This document shows, in pieces, positions 25,270 to 33,530 of a stretch of 64,000 bases of DNA (within the stretch, counting starts at the first letter, position 1; every line of letters starts with the position of its first letter). The translations under genes and the position numbers were made by a program. The notes under the pieces are model-generated. The model made no database searches. It was not told the origin of the DNA and worked only from the letters and a program-made list of their open reading frames with translations. This DNA is from a virus: positions 21,682-85,681 of the IMG/VR virus record IMGVR_UViG_3300007276_000039; one strand, written 5' to 3'.

Positions 25270-27372
25270 TCAGTATTTAACGATGGTATCTCGTGAAATT
25301 ACCTTGATGGTCTTTGGCATGATTTTAAGTTGCGATTTGACCATACCTTTGTCTTCGGGGATTTGCAGTGGTGCCTCAATGATGTAGTAGTCATCAATGA
25401 TAAGCATCATACGCTCAGTGGTTCCCGAAGTGGTTGTCTTTTCAAAATTGATGCGTATTTGGTTGGTAGTAGTTCCGTCTTCACTTGAACTGAACTCAGT
25501 AGTGGAACGCATTTTGTGGTAAAAGAGCGGGTCATCCACACCAATTTCCATGGTCATCTCGTAGGAAGTCTGCCCTTCAACCATAAGAGAGGTGTTGCGA
25601 GAGCCACCAAATGGAACTTGACTTGTAGCACTGGTTTGACTGTTTTCACCGTTGATAACATGGAATGCCTGCATACCTGTTTGGCCAGTGAGGGAGAAAT
25701 TAAGCACCTGTGCGACTTGCACACCAGCCATGTTGATTGTACCGTTGTAAAACATGAATGGTTTTTGGGTCTTTGGCCCAATACCGCTTTGAAACCTTTT
25801 GATGTCCGTGTTAGCGGTATCATTGAACATACGATGGGAAGCATACCTTGAGGTGCTACCTTCCAAACGGGCAGTGTCCGTATAGCACAAAGCGGCGTTG
25901 AAGTTCACAGCCAAGCGAAGAGCGGCATCGTTGTCGGTCGTGAGGGTAAAGTCGGTGACCTTACATCCACGGAACACACGAGTCAACTCTTTGGAGTCTG
26001 TTGCAGTACCATCTACTGCTCCATCGTCTGTATCAACATCACGACGGCGTTGCGACACCTCAAGAGCAAAGGAGGGTTGGTGAGTATGTGTGAAAAGTAA
26101 GTGTGTTTGTGCATCTGCAATAACACCAGTGGATGAGACTGTGGGCGGGTTTGTATTGGGAGCATCATTAAAGTCAATGAATTGTACAGCCATGTTATCC
26201 CCGTGAGGGAAAAGAAGGGGTTCATCCAAGTAAACTTTGGTGCCATCCATACCGATGACACGACGGACTTCACTACGCAATGCGGTGTCAAAACGAGTGT
26301 CCGTAAATGACCCATCCCATTGTAAAGCGGCATCCGATATATCTGCCTCGTGTGTTGTGGTCACAGGGACATAAGTTGTGTCCACAATGAGTACATAATG
26401 GTTAGCGGCCAAATTACCATGGTCGTCAGTGAGAGTGATAAACGACTGTCCTGCTTTTGTTGCACCGTCAAGCGTCGTGAAGTGATTTGCTTCGGGGTTT
26501 GCCACTGGGTGAGCCAATTCACCACCAAGGCAGTATTTGAGCCAACGAGCAGAGTGCATTGCTACTTCAAAAGAGCCACCTTCCGTAATCAGTTTACCGG
26601 GCACTTGCACGCTGGTGTCTCGTCCAAGACCAACAACATGGAACCGCTTCAAATCTACCTTGGTTTCGGGAACGGTAAGAGCGTTAGCGATACCAAGAAA
26701 CTGGTCAGTCAATACTGATTCTTCCGCTACTCCACCCGTTTTAGACTCATTCATAGTTGTGTCAAATGGTGGAGTTTTGTAAGGTAGAATGTGAAGGTCA
26801 ATAGCGGCGGCACTAAGAGTTGCACCTCCTGTTTTCATTGCTGGTGAAATTTTGAGAGTTCGCCCATCGTTCTCCACGATAGTAAAAACACCAGCAGTGT
26901 CGTTTGCATCAATAGTTGAGCCAGTATCAGTCCACTTGACTTGAGAACCCACAAGCATGTTTTTTGGGTAACGAAGTGCATTACTTAAGAAAGTCAATGT
27001 AGCACCCGAAACAGCACCACCTGTTGTGGAAGCGGATAATTCAAATTCTGTAGCCGAGGTTATGCTGGCTACCGTAGAAGAGGCTGGAATACCAGCACCA
27101 CTTGATGTGACTGTCATCCCTACTCGGATTTGGGTACTGGCATCGGAAGCGTGTGTGATAGTTGGGTCATCGTTGTAAGCACCGCTTCCAAGAGTAAAAG
27201 AAGGTTTGAAGAGTACGGCGTTAGATTGTGCGGAAAATGTGATGGTGGTAAAATCGTTGCCTGCAACTGTGGCAATGGTCATGTTTGCATCGGTATTTGC
27301 GTTAATTGAAACACCTACTTCGGGAGCGAAAGAAACCTCCGCCAAATCGCCCTTGTACACTGTTGATGGCAT
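25270..27372 (-). CDS. major tail tube protein (probable), with inserted beta module
   Basis: A 700-residue beta-rich protein. The overall style and position (between the head-tail closure genes and the tail chaperones/tape measure) fit a tail tube protein. The C-terminal half carries elements seen in large tube proteins (LRLAVNFNAALCYTDT, GTINMAGVQVAQVLNFSLTG, then a YEMTMEIGVDDPLFY-type segment). Residues ~55-130 hold the same beta module found twice in the giant protein (PTITxxSD then VTSSGAGIPASSTVASIT and FELSASTTGGAVS), which would be an extra domain displayed on the tube surface. GGTGAACAAG precedes the ATG. A sheath protein is less likely because no second, tube-like gene is adjacent. 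Confidence 0.55.
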   Translation of the reverse strand: MPSTVYKGDLAEVSFAPEVGVSINANTDANMTIATVAGNDFTTITFSAQSNAVLFKPSFTLGSGAYNDDPTITHASDASTQIRVGMTVTSSGAGIPASSTVASITSATEFELSASTTGGAVSGATLTFLSNALRYPKNMLVGSQVKWTDTGSTIDANDTAGVFTIVENDGRTLKISPAMKTGGATLSAAAIDLHILPYKTPPFDTTMNESKTGGVAEESVLTDQFLGIANALTVPETKVDLKRFHVVGLGRDTSVQVPGKLITEGGSFEVAMHSARWLKYCLGGELAHPVANPEANHFTTLDGATKAGQSFITLTDDHGNLAANHYVLIVDTTYVPVTTTHEADISDAALQWDGSFTDTRFDTALRSEVRRVIGMDGTKVYLDEPLLFPHGDNMAVQFIDFNDAPNTNPPTVSSTGVIADAQTHLLFTHTHQPSFALEVSQRRRDVDTDDGAVDGTATDSKELTRVFRGCKVTDFTLTTDNDAALRLAVNFNAALCYTDTARLEGSTSRYASHRMFNDTANTDIKRFQSGIGPKTQKPFMFYNGTINMAGVQVAQVLNFSLTGQTGMQAFHVINGENSQTSATSQVPFGGSRNTSLMVEGQTSYEMTMEIGVDDPLFYHKMRSTTEFSSSEDGTTTNQIRINFEKTTTSGTTERMMLIIDDYYIIEAPLQIPEDKGMVKSQLKIMPKTIKVISRDTIVKY
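26985..27190 (-). repeat. beta-module copy C (tail tube protein, residues ~61-129)
   Basis: Encodes GAYNDDPTITHASDASTQIR ... VTSSGAGIPASSTVASITSA ... FELSASTTGGAVSGATLTF. It is the divergent third member of the repeat family, in a different protein from copies A and B, and probably a module inserted into the tube protein N-terminus. Confidence 0.8.
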
Positions 27373-27382
27373 TCTTGTTCAC

Positions 27383-27835
27383 CTATGGTATCAGTTCCGC
27401 TAAAATTACGACTTCAATTTGGAATGTCATACGGAAAAGGAATTTGCTTCGGTCGCTTAAATCGGTGCGGGTTTTGAACACGAGTCGGTCAAAGTTTGTA
27501 CCGTCGCCTTTCCTCTTGGTATGTATCACCCTCCGAATTTCATTCTCAAGAGCCTGTAAATGCTTACGCCCCTTAACTGTACGGACATCAACCGTGATAT
27601 TTATGCGTGTCGTTACAAAGTCGTAAAACAGTTCGGGTGCTTCTTCGTTGTGGGCTGTTTCATACAGCAGGACATAATCGTGTTTGTCCAAGTCAAGACG
27701 CTTTCCTTTCTCGGCTGATGTATCAGCGATGTCAAGCACGACAGGGCGGTAGTTGCTGGTGTTTCCACGGTTCCAATCGGACTGAAAGAGGTTGATGAGA
27801 GCGTCCAGCCCTTCTGTCCATGTGGCTACCATCAC
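27383..27835 (-). CDS. putative tail completion / terminator protein
   Basis: A 150-residue protein with alternating beta and helical segments (NYRPVVLDIADTS, DYVLLYETA, TTRINITVDVRTV, HLQALENEIRRVIHTK, FRMTFQIEVVILAEL). The order of a strand pair, a long helix and final strands is typical of tail terminator proteins such as lambda gpU, which cap the tube and join it to the head. Its place just before the tube gene supports this. ATGATG at its start overlaps the upstream stop. Confidence 0.45.
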   Translation of the reverse strand: MMVATWTEGLDALINLFQSDWNRGNTSNYRPVVLDIADTSAEKGKRLDLDKHDYVLLYETAHNEEAPELFYDFVTTRINITVDVRTVKGRKHLQALENEIRRVIHTKRKGDGTNFDRLVFKTRTDLSDRSKFLFRMTFQIEVVILAELIP

Positions 27836-28200
27836 AGCCCCTCCTTCTCAATGATTTTCTTAAAGTCAATAGGGATGATAAAACCGTTGTCATGACGCAT
27901 GTTGTACCGCTCAAGGTCGGGGTTTTGGCGTAGCATGGCCTTGTCCGTAGCGTCTTGAATGAGTTTGTGTTCTATCTCACTGGCTGGCTCTCCGGTCTTG
28001 TTGTTGATAGCCACACCGTCTTGCATGGCGAAGCCCTTAGCACCAGCCTCAATGCGCTCCATTTGCTCACGAAAAGCGGCAGGTTGAGTTGTGAATTGCT
28101 CACGAAACTGCGCCTGCATTTGCTTGTCTTTCTTGAATATCTCTTCAATCATACGCTGATGAATTGTTTCACCCTGCTTGTTGAAGTCACGCTGATTCAC
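27832..28200 (-). CDS. unknown small head-tail junction protein
   Basis: A 122-residue, Gln/Met/Glu-rich, largely helical protein (MNQRDFNKQGETIHQRMIEE...QFREQFTTQPAAFREQMER) ending in a basic FKKIIEKEGL. It starts with GTG overlapping the previous stop (GTGA) and its own stop overlaps the next gene. In other phages this place between the connector and tail terminator is held by HK97 gp10-like proteins, but no sequence signature supports that here. Confidence 0.5.
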   Translation of the reverse strand: MNQRDFNKQGETIHQRMIEEIFKKDKQMQAQFREQFTTQPAAFREQMERIEAGAKGFAMQDGVAINNKTGEPASEIEHKLIQDATDKAMLRQNPDLERYNMRHDNGFIIPIDFKKIIEKEGL

Positions 28201-29798
28201 TCAAACACCACCATCTCAATGTACTTTGGTAGTGTTCGCTCAATCTCGGCTTGGTACAGTTGTACCTTGCTGGCGAGGTCAATGTTCTGTGTGCCTTCGG
28301 GAATCAGCACGCTACGGTCGTCAGCCATCAGCAATTCAATGGCCACCATCTTCGTACAGATGTCCTCAATGGCTTTCTCCACATACCGCTCACCGTAGAT
28401 GTAGGCTACCTTGATGGCGTTCCACTCAAAGAACGGATAGGAGTTGTTGAAGTAAACGATACCCATTTCATGGTCAATCCACCAGTCTCGCAAACGACCT
28501 ACATCGCCGCTACCACTGCCACCTTGCAAATCCACAAGGAAGGATTTCTGTGTAATCGTACCAGTGATTGCACCCAAACTACCAGTGACAGCCACGCATC
28601 CTGTAAAAGAGGTAGCCGTTTTTCCTGTGTACCGGAATACATCACCACTTGCATCTATGGCTACACCAGCGTTCACAAAACCTGTGGTGGAGACTACATT
28701 GATGGTGGTACTATCAAGGCTTGAGAATGTCGTGCTGTTGTTTTGTACTTGGTCAAGTTCAATGTCGCTTGATGTGGTGACAATGCTACACACCTCACCA
28801 GCCTTGACAGGACGCATGGAAGTGACTTTCACCACTCCCGTACCATAGTCGCTGTTGGCTGATGCCAAGAACTCGTTGTGAACCGCTACGGCGTTTGTGC
28901 TACCCTCCAAGGTAAATGTGGTGGTTGCATCAGTTGGAGTAAAGAGAAAGTTCACAGCCGTCTTGTCCACCCTGTCCTCTTTGTTGATGAGGTCAGCGAG
29001 GTTTTGGGCTACGGTGGTAGCGTCAAAATCGTCACGCCACTGGCCCGTGCCTGTGCCTTGAGCGAGTGTTGCTACACTGCCGTTGCCGGGTGATAGGTAG
29101 ATGGCGGCTGATGAAAGGCTTGACACATCGTTGAACTTGATGCGTGCCTCAGCCCCGCAAATCTCACGGTAGTCATCACCTTGCCACAATTCTATGCGTA
29201 GCATTTGCTGGACATTGCGGAATAGAAGGGGACTGGTACCGACATAATCCGTATAATAACGGCGGCGATATGGCTTGTAAGTGTCAAAGTTGATGTATTC
29301 AGCCGACACCAAATACGGTCGCCATGCGTTGCGTGTCATGTTGTCAATACGGTCTTGCATTTTAAGAATAACATGCTCCACTTTTGCCTTGGTCACGCCA
29401 CGAACACGCCCGTTGGTGAACGAGGCTTTGTTCTGCACATACCCGTTGTCAGCCACTTGATAGTCCGATGCTGTCAGCGTTGCTCCACTAAAGGTGATTT
29501 TGACATGTCCAGCCTTGCTACTCGTGCCTTTACCGATGGCAGTGATGGTCAACTCCTCTTCACCCAGTGGGTCAGCATCACTGTACACACGGATTTTGTC
29601 GCCTACGCTAAAGCCTACTTGACGGTACTCGTTGCCTGTGACATATACTGCGTCCGTGTCAGCGTCAGCACTCATGAGGATAGCGTCTTGTGGGCCGATG
29701 TCCAGTAGGTCAGCGACTTGTTGAGCGGTGCAGTACACAACAGCAGTGGGGTCAAGAGGCCGGGTTTCCGGCTCACCGGGACTGAACACTACTGGCAC
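28197..29798 (-). CDS. putative head-tail connector with beta-rich insertion
   Basis: A 533-residue protein. The N-terminus (TAQQVADLLDIG near residues 24-35) and the C-terminal helices (ERYVEKAIEDICTKMVAIEL then LLMADDR) resemble small head-tail adaptors of the gp6/gp15 kind, split by ~400 residues of beta-rich sequence with Thr/Ser/Gly content. A basic aromatic patch (YKPYRRRYYTDYVG) and W-x-x-x-H-E-M-G-I-V-Y-F segment are visible. An adaptor with a surface domain would explain both parts. The start is GTG at 29798 after GGGAGGAATA; a nearby ATG is out of frame. Confidence 0.45.
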   Translation of the reverse strand: MPVVFSPGEPETRPLDPTAVVYCTAQQVADLLDIGPQDAILMSADADTDAVYVTGNEYRQVGFSVGDKIRVYSDADPLGEEELTITAIGKGTSSKAGHVKITFSGATLTASDYQVADNGYVQNKASFTNGRVRGVTKAKVEHVILKMQDRIDNMTRNAWRPYLVSAEYINFDTYKPYRRRYYTDYVGTSPLLFRNVQQMLRIELWQGDDYREICGAEARIKFNDVSSLSSAAIYLSPGNGSVATLAQGTGTGQWRDDFDATTVAQNLADLINKEDRVDKTAVNFLFTPTDATTTFTLEGSTNAVAVHNEFLASANSDYGTGVVKVTSMRPVKAGEVCSIVTTSSDIELDQVQNNSTTFSSLDSTTINVVSTTGFVNAGVAIDASGDVFRYTGKTATSFTGCVAVTGSLGAITGTITQKSFLVDLQGGSGSGDVGRLRDWWIDHEMGIVYFNNSYPFFEWNAIKVAYIYGERYVEKAIEDICTKMVAIELLMADDRSVLIPEGTQNIDLASKVQLYQAEIERTLPKYIEMVVFE

Positions 29799-29811
29799 TC
29801 ATATTCCTCCC

Positions 29812-30486
29812 TCAAGACTTCATAGCACAATCGGTACACATACCCATTTCATGAATGAATAACAAATCGTCTTCATCTTCCCGATAAATACCTTTGCGGC
29901 ATCTTGGACAATGTGTATAGTATTCTTGCCCCTGCCAATCATACGGGTCATTTTTCAACACACTCCAAGCATCACGAATAGCGACATCACGAGAAGTCAT
30001 GATACGACGGAGGTGTTCAGCCTCAGCATCGGGGTTGAACTCTTCTTCGGGCGATTTACCTGCTTGCCATCGTTGCACTTTTGGGTCGCCATCATCCACT
30101 TTAGGGTCATCCGGTATATCATCACGGAGTTTACCTTGCTCATCAAAAATGTCGGGTATTTCGGGCTTTTCCGGGGCAAACTCTTGGTCAACAGCGGCTT
30201 GCTCGCCCTCAACATCGGGTTCACTCAACGACTCTTCCAAGGTTTGACCCTCAAAGGGCACACGCTCGCCCATGAACTTGAGTCCATGCTCGTCGGGATT
30301 GGCTACAGCCTCACGCATGAGAGCGTCACGAGCCTGTGTGAATTGTTCACCACCGGCCTCTCCGCCAGCACCACGAAGAGCGGCTGATGCTGTTTTGTTT
30401 GCCCACTGTTGCAGGCGCATCTCTTGTCCGTCTTCAGTCAACACCTTTTGTCGGTGCGGTCGCATTGCTTTGATAAGTACCTTCAT
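29812..30486 (-). CDS. acidic zinc-ribbon protein carrying the recurrent W-x-x-L-K motif
   Basis: A ~224-residue protein. The start is taken at the ATG at 30486 (GAGG eight bases upstream); a GTG two codons earlier overlaps the previous stop. The basic N-terminus (KVLIKAMRPHRQKVL) is followed by an acidic middle (EEFNPDAEAEHLRR). Near residues 165-175 the sequence AIRDAWSVLKNDPYDW carries the short motif shared by several proteins here, then a zinc ribbon closes the protein (CPRC ... CTDC). A homologous layout, motif followed by a zinc knuckle, is seen in the small genes at 45842 and 62173. Function is unknown. Confidence 0.65.
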   Translation of the reverse strand: MKVLIKAMRPHRQKVLTEDGQEMRLQQWANKTASAALRGAGGEAGGEQFTQARDALMREAVANPDEHGLKFMGERVPFEGQTLEESLSEPDVEGEQAAVDQEFAPEKPEIPDIFDEQGKLRDDIPDDPKVDDGDPKVQRWQAGKSPEEEFNPDAEAEHLRRIMTSRDVAIRDAWSVLKNDPYDWQGQEYYTHCPRCRKGIYREDEDDLLFIHEMGMCTDCAMKS

Positions 30487-30488
30487 GT

Positions 30489-30788
30489 TCACAGCCTCTT
30501 CTTTTCATCACGGTGCGCTAAGTTGTATTCCATTGGTTTACCGCAAGTAGCACATGTGGCTCTCCATAAGAAATGAAGAAATCCACAATGTACACAGCGT
30601 GTACCCGAACCAATGTTAAGGATGTCTCCTATTTCTTGATTACGGTTGCGCTGAGATTGAGTCACACCTGCAAGTGGGTGGTCTGTGTTGGATACGACCT
30701 CACTACCGTATTGATAGTCGGCTTTGCGACCTTGCTTACCAGCACGGTTAATGTCGCTCAAGTCTATGTTTCGGACATCAAACCCCAT
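30489..30788 (-). CDS. small zinc-ribbon protein
   Basis: A 99-residue protein with a C-terminal zinc ribbon (CVHC near residue 65 and CATC near residue 79, with FLHFLWR between) and a polar N-terminus (DLSDINRAGKQGRKADYQYG). GAGGGG precedes the ATG at 30788. Its stop overlaps the GTG codon just before the next gene. It lies between possible decoration proteins and connector genes. No family is recognised. Confidence 0.65.
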   Translation of the reverse strand: MGFDVRNIDLSDINRAGKQGRKADYQYGSEVVSNTDHPLAGVTQSQRNRNQEIGDILNIGSGTRCVHCGFLHFLWRATCATCGKPMEYNLAHRDEKKRL

Positions 30789-30803
30789 GCTAACCCCTCA
30801 ACA

Positions 30804-31007
30804 TCATGCGAGTTGATAGGTCACCATGACGAAAAAATTGCCTAAAACAGGGAAGACCTCAGTATCAATCACCGAACTGGTGCTATTCGCATCAGCAATC
30901 GCTTGGATGTCTGCTTGAATAGCCGCTTGAAGGGTACCTGTGGCACTGAACTCCTTTGGGGAGAACGGGCCAAAGACCTTCACGCCAATCTTAGTCAGTG
31001 CCGCCAC
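30804..31007 (-). CDS. small protein of unknown function in the head block
   Basis: A 67-residue protein with strand-helix-strand character (TKIGVKVFGPFSPKEF, LQAAIQADIQAIADA, FPVLGNFFVMVTYQL). It starts with GTG, with GAGGTGA seven bases upstream, the same ribosome site used by its neighbours. It is tightly packed between neighbouring head genes, supporting that it is real, but no role can be inferred beyond virion assembly. Confidence 0.55.
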   Translation of the reverse strand: MAALTKIGVKVFGPFSPKEFSATGTLQAAIQADIQAIADANSTSSVIDTEVFPVLGNFFVMVTYQLA

Positions 31008-31018
31008 GAGGAATCACC

Positions 31019-31558
31019 TCATCTCTTTCCAAGAATCCACCAGCGTCCATCGGATGTTGATGTAGTAGCGGTTGCGCTCACTTTACCAACTTCAAACAAC
31101 ACCAAGTTGTTGGTTTCATCAACAGAAACATCAACACCAACCGATTTAAGAGTGATTGATGGCTTGTGGCCACCAAGAACTGCTATTTCAGTGTCATCCA
31201 AAAGCGGTTGCTCAGTGCCCCCACCAACGGTAATGCTCGTATCGCTACCGATTGCGGTTAGAACACCAATTTTAAAACCTGTATCAGCAGCGTAAAGCGT
31301 CTGTCCGACTGTAAGTGCCGCTCGTGCGGCAACAGTATCTACAGTCATTGCGCCTGTTTCTCCGGGGTTGTACCCCGGCCCGTTGTTAATGAGAACACCA
31401 GTTCCAGTCACACTGGTCAAATGTCCACCTGCCGCAAAGACTTCGGTGAGTTGGTCAGTAAAATCGTACTGCGTACCACCATCAGTAAATGTGCCTGTAA
31501 TCAACACCATGTCGCCAAGAACATGGAGCCTTGAGTCGTCTGTATTTCCGTATGCCAT
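31019..31558 (-). CDS. possible capsid decoration or tail-base protein, beta-rich
   Basis: A 179-residue protein, Gly/Thr/Val-rich and beta-type, with few charged residues (LGDMVLITGTFTDGG, GHLTSVTGTGVLINN, TSITVGGGTEQPLLDDTEI). A clear GAGGTGA site precedes the ATG. It lies two genes downstream of the 154-residue beta-rich protein that follows the major capsid gene, the region where decoration and head-closure proteins occur. The family is not recognised. Confidence 0.5.
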   Translation of the reverse strand: MAYGNTDDSRLHVLGDMVLITGTFTDGGTQYDFTDQLTEVFAAGGHLTSVTGTGVLINNGPGYNPGETGAMTVDTVAARAALTVGQTLYAADTGFKIGVLTAIGSDTSITVGGGTEQPLLDDTEIAVLGGHKPSITLKSVGVDVSVDETNNLVLFEVGKVSATATTSTSDGRWWILGKR

Positions 31559-31569
31559 ATTTTTTCACC

Positions 31570-31893
31570 TCATTCTGTGGGATTCAAATGCCCTTCTACA
31601 AGAGCGAGAGCGGCGGTTTTCGTAAGATACCCGCTACCCTTGCTAACTCCGTTGTCGGTCAACCACTTAAGGATGTCCTTTCGTGACCAACCTTCATCGG
31701 GGATGCCGTCATCGCCACCATCAACGGTGACTCCTTCATCTCCTTCAATGGAGAAATGTTTAGCGGGTAGCGTATGTCGCCATTCGTTTAACCACTCTTG
31801 CGTGACCTCTACTGTATCACCACGAATCCAAGAGGTAGGCGTATCACGCCTACGCCTCTCAAAGAAGGGGCCAGTGTAAGTCACATTGGGCAT
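31570..31893 (-). CDS. small head-block protein with C-terminal HeH/LEM-like helix pair
   Basis: A 107-residue protein. The first half has FFERRRRDTPTSWIRGDTVEV and VTQEWLNEWRHTL, resembling short head-completion proteins. The last ~35 residues (GWSRKDILKWLTDNGVSKGS then LTKTAALALVEGHL) form a helix-extended-helix pattern like SAP/LEM/HeH domains, as in phage Rho-N-type tails. Thus two genes in this structural operon (this and the one at 24772) carry SAP-like helix pairs. Function is unknown. Confidence 0.5.
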   Translation of the reverse strand: MPNVTYTGPFFERRRRDTPTSWIRGDTVEVTQEWLNEWRHTLPAKHFSIEGDEGVTVDGGDDGIPDEGWSRKDILKWLTDNGVSKGSGYLTKTAALALVEGHLNPTE

Positions 31894-31903
31894 TCAATCA
31901 CAC

Positions 31904-32368
31904 TCAGTTAAGCATCATTACGGTTACCGTTCCAGCACCGCCAGCCTTGCCGTGAAGGACGATTGCTGGAAGGAGCGCACCAGTCTTTGCGGCAGGTGCG
32001 GCACCAGTGTTGGTGAAAGTTGCAGATAGAGTCTTGTCGGCCACTGCGAAAGTAGTACCGAGCACACCGATAATCTTTGATGCACCTGCGGTAATAACCA
32101 GCACTTGCTCATTGGCATCCGCCAAGGTAAAACCAATGGTCACCATTCGCATACTGCCCACTGCGTTCCCGTCAGTGTTTTGAGCGGTGAAACCAGTAAG
32201 GGTGCCGGGGTATGAACCACCAGCGTTACCGTCCAACCAACCCGTTTCATCAACAGGGGTACCAGTTCGCATATCCAAGTCCAAAAGAACTGATACAGTT
32301 CCAGTGGAGAAATCACCATCGTCAAATGAAATCGTCAAGCCTTTTTGTGTCTTCGTTTCTGTCGTCAT
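31904..32368 (-). CDS. putative capsid decoration protein
   Basis: A 154-residue beta-rich protein directly downstream of the major capsid gene (34 bases). It contains LTISFDDGDFSTGTVSVLLD, a GTLTGFTAQNTDG segment, and an Ala/Gly-rich C-terminus ending GTVTVMMLN. Small beta-rich proteins in this place commonly trimerise on capsid surfaces (lambda gpD-type). The assignment is from location and composition. Confidence 0.5.
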   Translation of the reverse strand: MTTETKTQKGLTISFDDGDFSTGTVSVLLDLDMRTGTPVDETGWLDGNAGGSYPGTLTGFTAQNTDGNAVGSMRMVTIGFTLADANEQVLVITAGASKIIGVLGTTFAVADKTLSATFTNTGAAPAAKTGALLPAIVLHGKAGGAGTVTVMMLN

Positions 32369-32402
32369 AATTTACACATCCATGTTTTTTTGTTTTCAAC
32401 CC

Positions 32403-33503
32403 TCACTTGAGGTCACGGATTGAGCCGTGTCCACCGAAGAAAGTCGTCCATAGTTCTCCCATGGTGCGGTACATTCCTTCTTGTCCGAGGCGGTTGATAG
32501 CGAATGGGTCGCCAGTTTCAATACCGCTCTCAAAGTATTGGGTTGGAATTGCAGTGCTGAAGTACAAGTAATCCGTGTCAAGGAAGTACATACGGCTCAA
32601 AGTGTCCGTTTGAATGTCCTTGGATGGGATGATTGGGACACCGTTGTAGGTGGCCACAATGAAACCTGCTTCAATACCGGGAACACCTTTCACACCGTTG
32701 TAGGTAGGGGTGACACGCTTCTCTTCCATAAACCGCTGTTGGCTTTGGAGGAGTTGTTGTAGGCGCATCAAGGTGTCGTATCCAGTAAGAATAACCTTGG
32801 GGTTTCCACCACGAGTCCAAATCTTTTGGAACAGGTCATCCAACTGGTCAAGGGACAAGTTGCGGTCAGTACCACTGTTTTCATTGTGCTCAGCGAGCGA
32901 CCACGAGTTTGCACTGCGGTCAATGGAGTACATGTCTTCAGTTGAACCTGCGGAAGCACCAACGGTCACACGGTCAAGGGATTCAAAGTCGTTCCCTGCA
33001 ACGGTGGCTTTGTCGGTCGTAAGCATCTTGTTCACATGCTCAGCGTGGTGCTTACCCATTTCTTCCTTGAGAATTGCACGAATGTCGCCCAATCCATCGT
33101 CCTTGTCGGACAGGAACATTGCGGTTTCGCTCATGTCAAAGGTGTGAACCACAGTCTTTGGCTTGGCGGCAATGTGCTGGAAGGTTGGTTTGGTGGTGTC
33201 GGGGAGCGTAGCGTTTTCTGCAACACCGCCGCCAACCGTGAAGGAAGGACGCTCGGTGATGACTCGCCAACCACTGCGTTCCCAAGGTCGCTTGGGAAGG
33301 ATGGAGAAGGCGTTGAACTCTTGGTTCAACTGGCTCCAAACCTTGCGTCCATAGATGGCTTGGTAAGTACCAGCCGTGGTGGACAGCATTGGAGCGTCAG
33401 CCTTGAGCAACTCGCTACCGGAGTAGGAGTATCCCATTGCGTTGCCTGCGCCGTAGTAGTATCGTTCCATGTCAGTAATGTTTCGGATGTAGTCTCTTGC
33501 CAT
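32403..33503 (-). CDS. major capsid protein, HK97 fold
   Basis: A 366-residue protein in the position downstream of the prohead protease. The layout fits an HK97 capsid subunit: an N-terminal helical region, an E-loop-like stretch with VGGGVAENATLPDTTKPTF, a long P-domain helix (DIRAILKEEMGKHHAEHVNKM), and a C-terminal A-domain with PKVILTGYDTLMRLQQLL, GIEAGFIVATYNGVPIIPSK and RMYFLDTDYLYF. It forms the icosahedral shell. GAGGTGA lies five to eleven bases before the ATG, consistent with high expression. Confidence 0.85.
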   Translation of the reverse strand: MARDYIRNITDMERYYYGAGNAMGYSYSGSELLKADAPMLSTTAGTYQAIYGRKVWSQLNQEFNAFSILPKRPWERSGWRVITERPSFTVGGGVAENATLPDTTKPTFQHIAAKPKTVVHTFDMSETAMFLSDKDDGLGDIRAILKEEMGKHHAEHVNKMLTTDKATVAGNDFESLDRVTVGASAGSTEDMYSIDRSANSWSLAEHNENSGTDRNLSLDQLDDLFQKIWTRGGNPKVILTGYDTLMRLQQLLQSQQRFMEEKRVTPTYNGVKGVPGIEAGFIVATYNGVPIIPSKDIQTDTLSRMYFLDTDYLYFSTAIPTQYFESGIETGDPFAINRLGQEGMYRTMGELWTTFFGGHGSIRDLK

Positions 33504-33530
33504 ATCATTTCACCTCATTTATTTGTGTGT

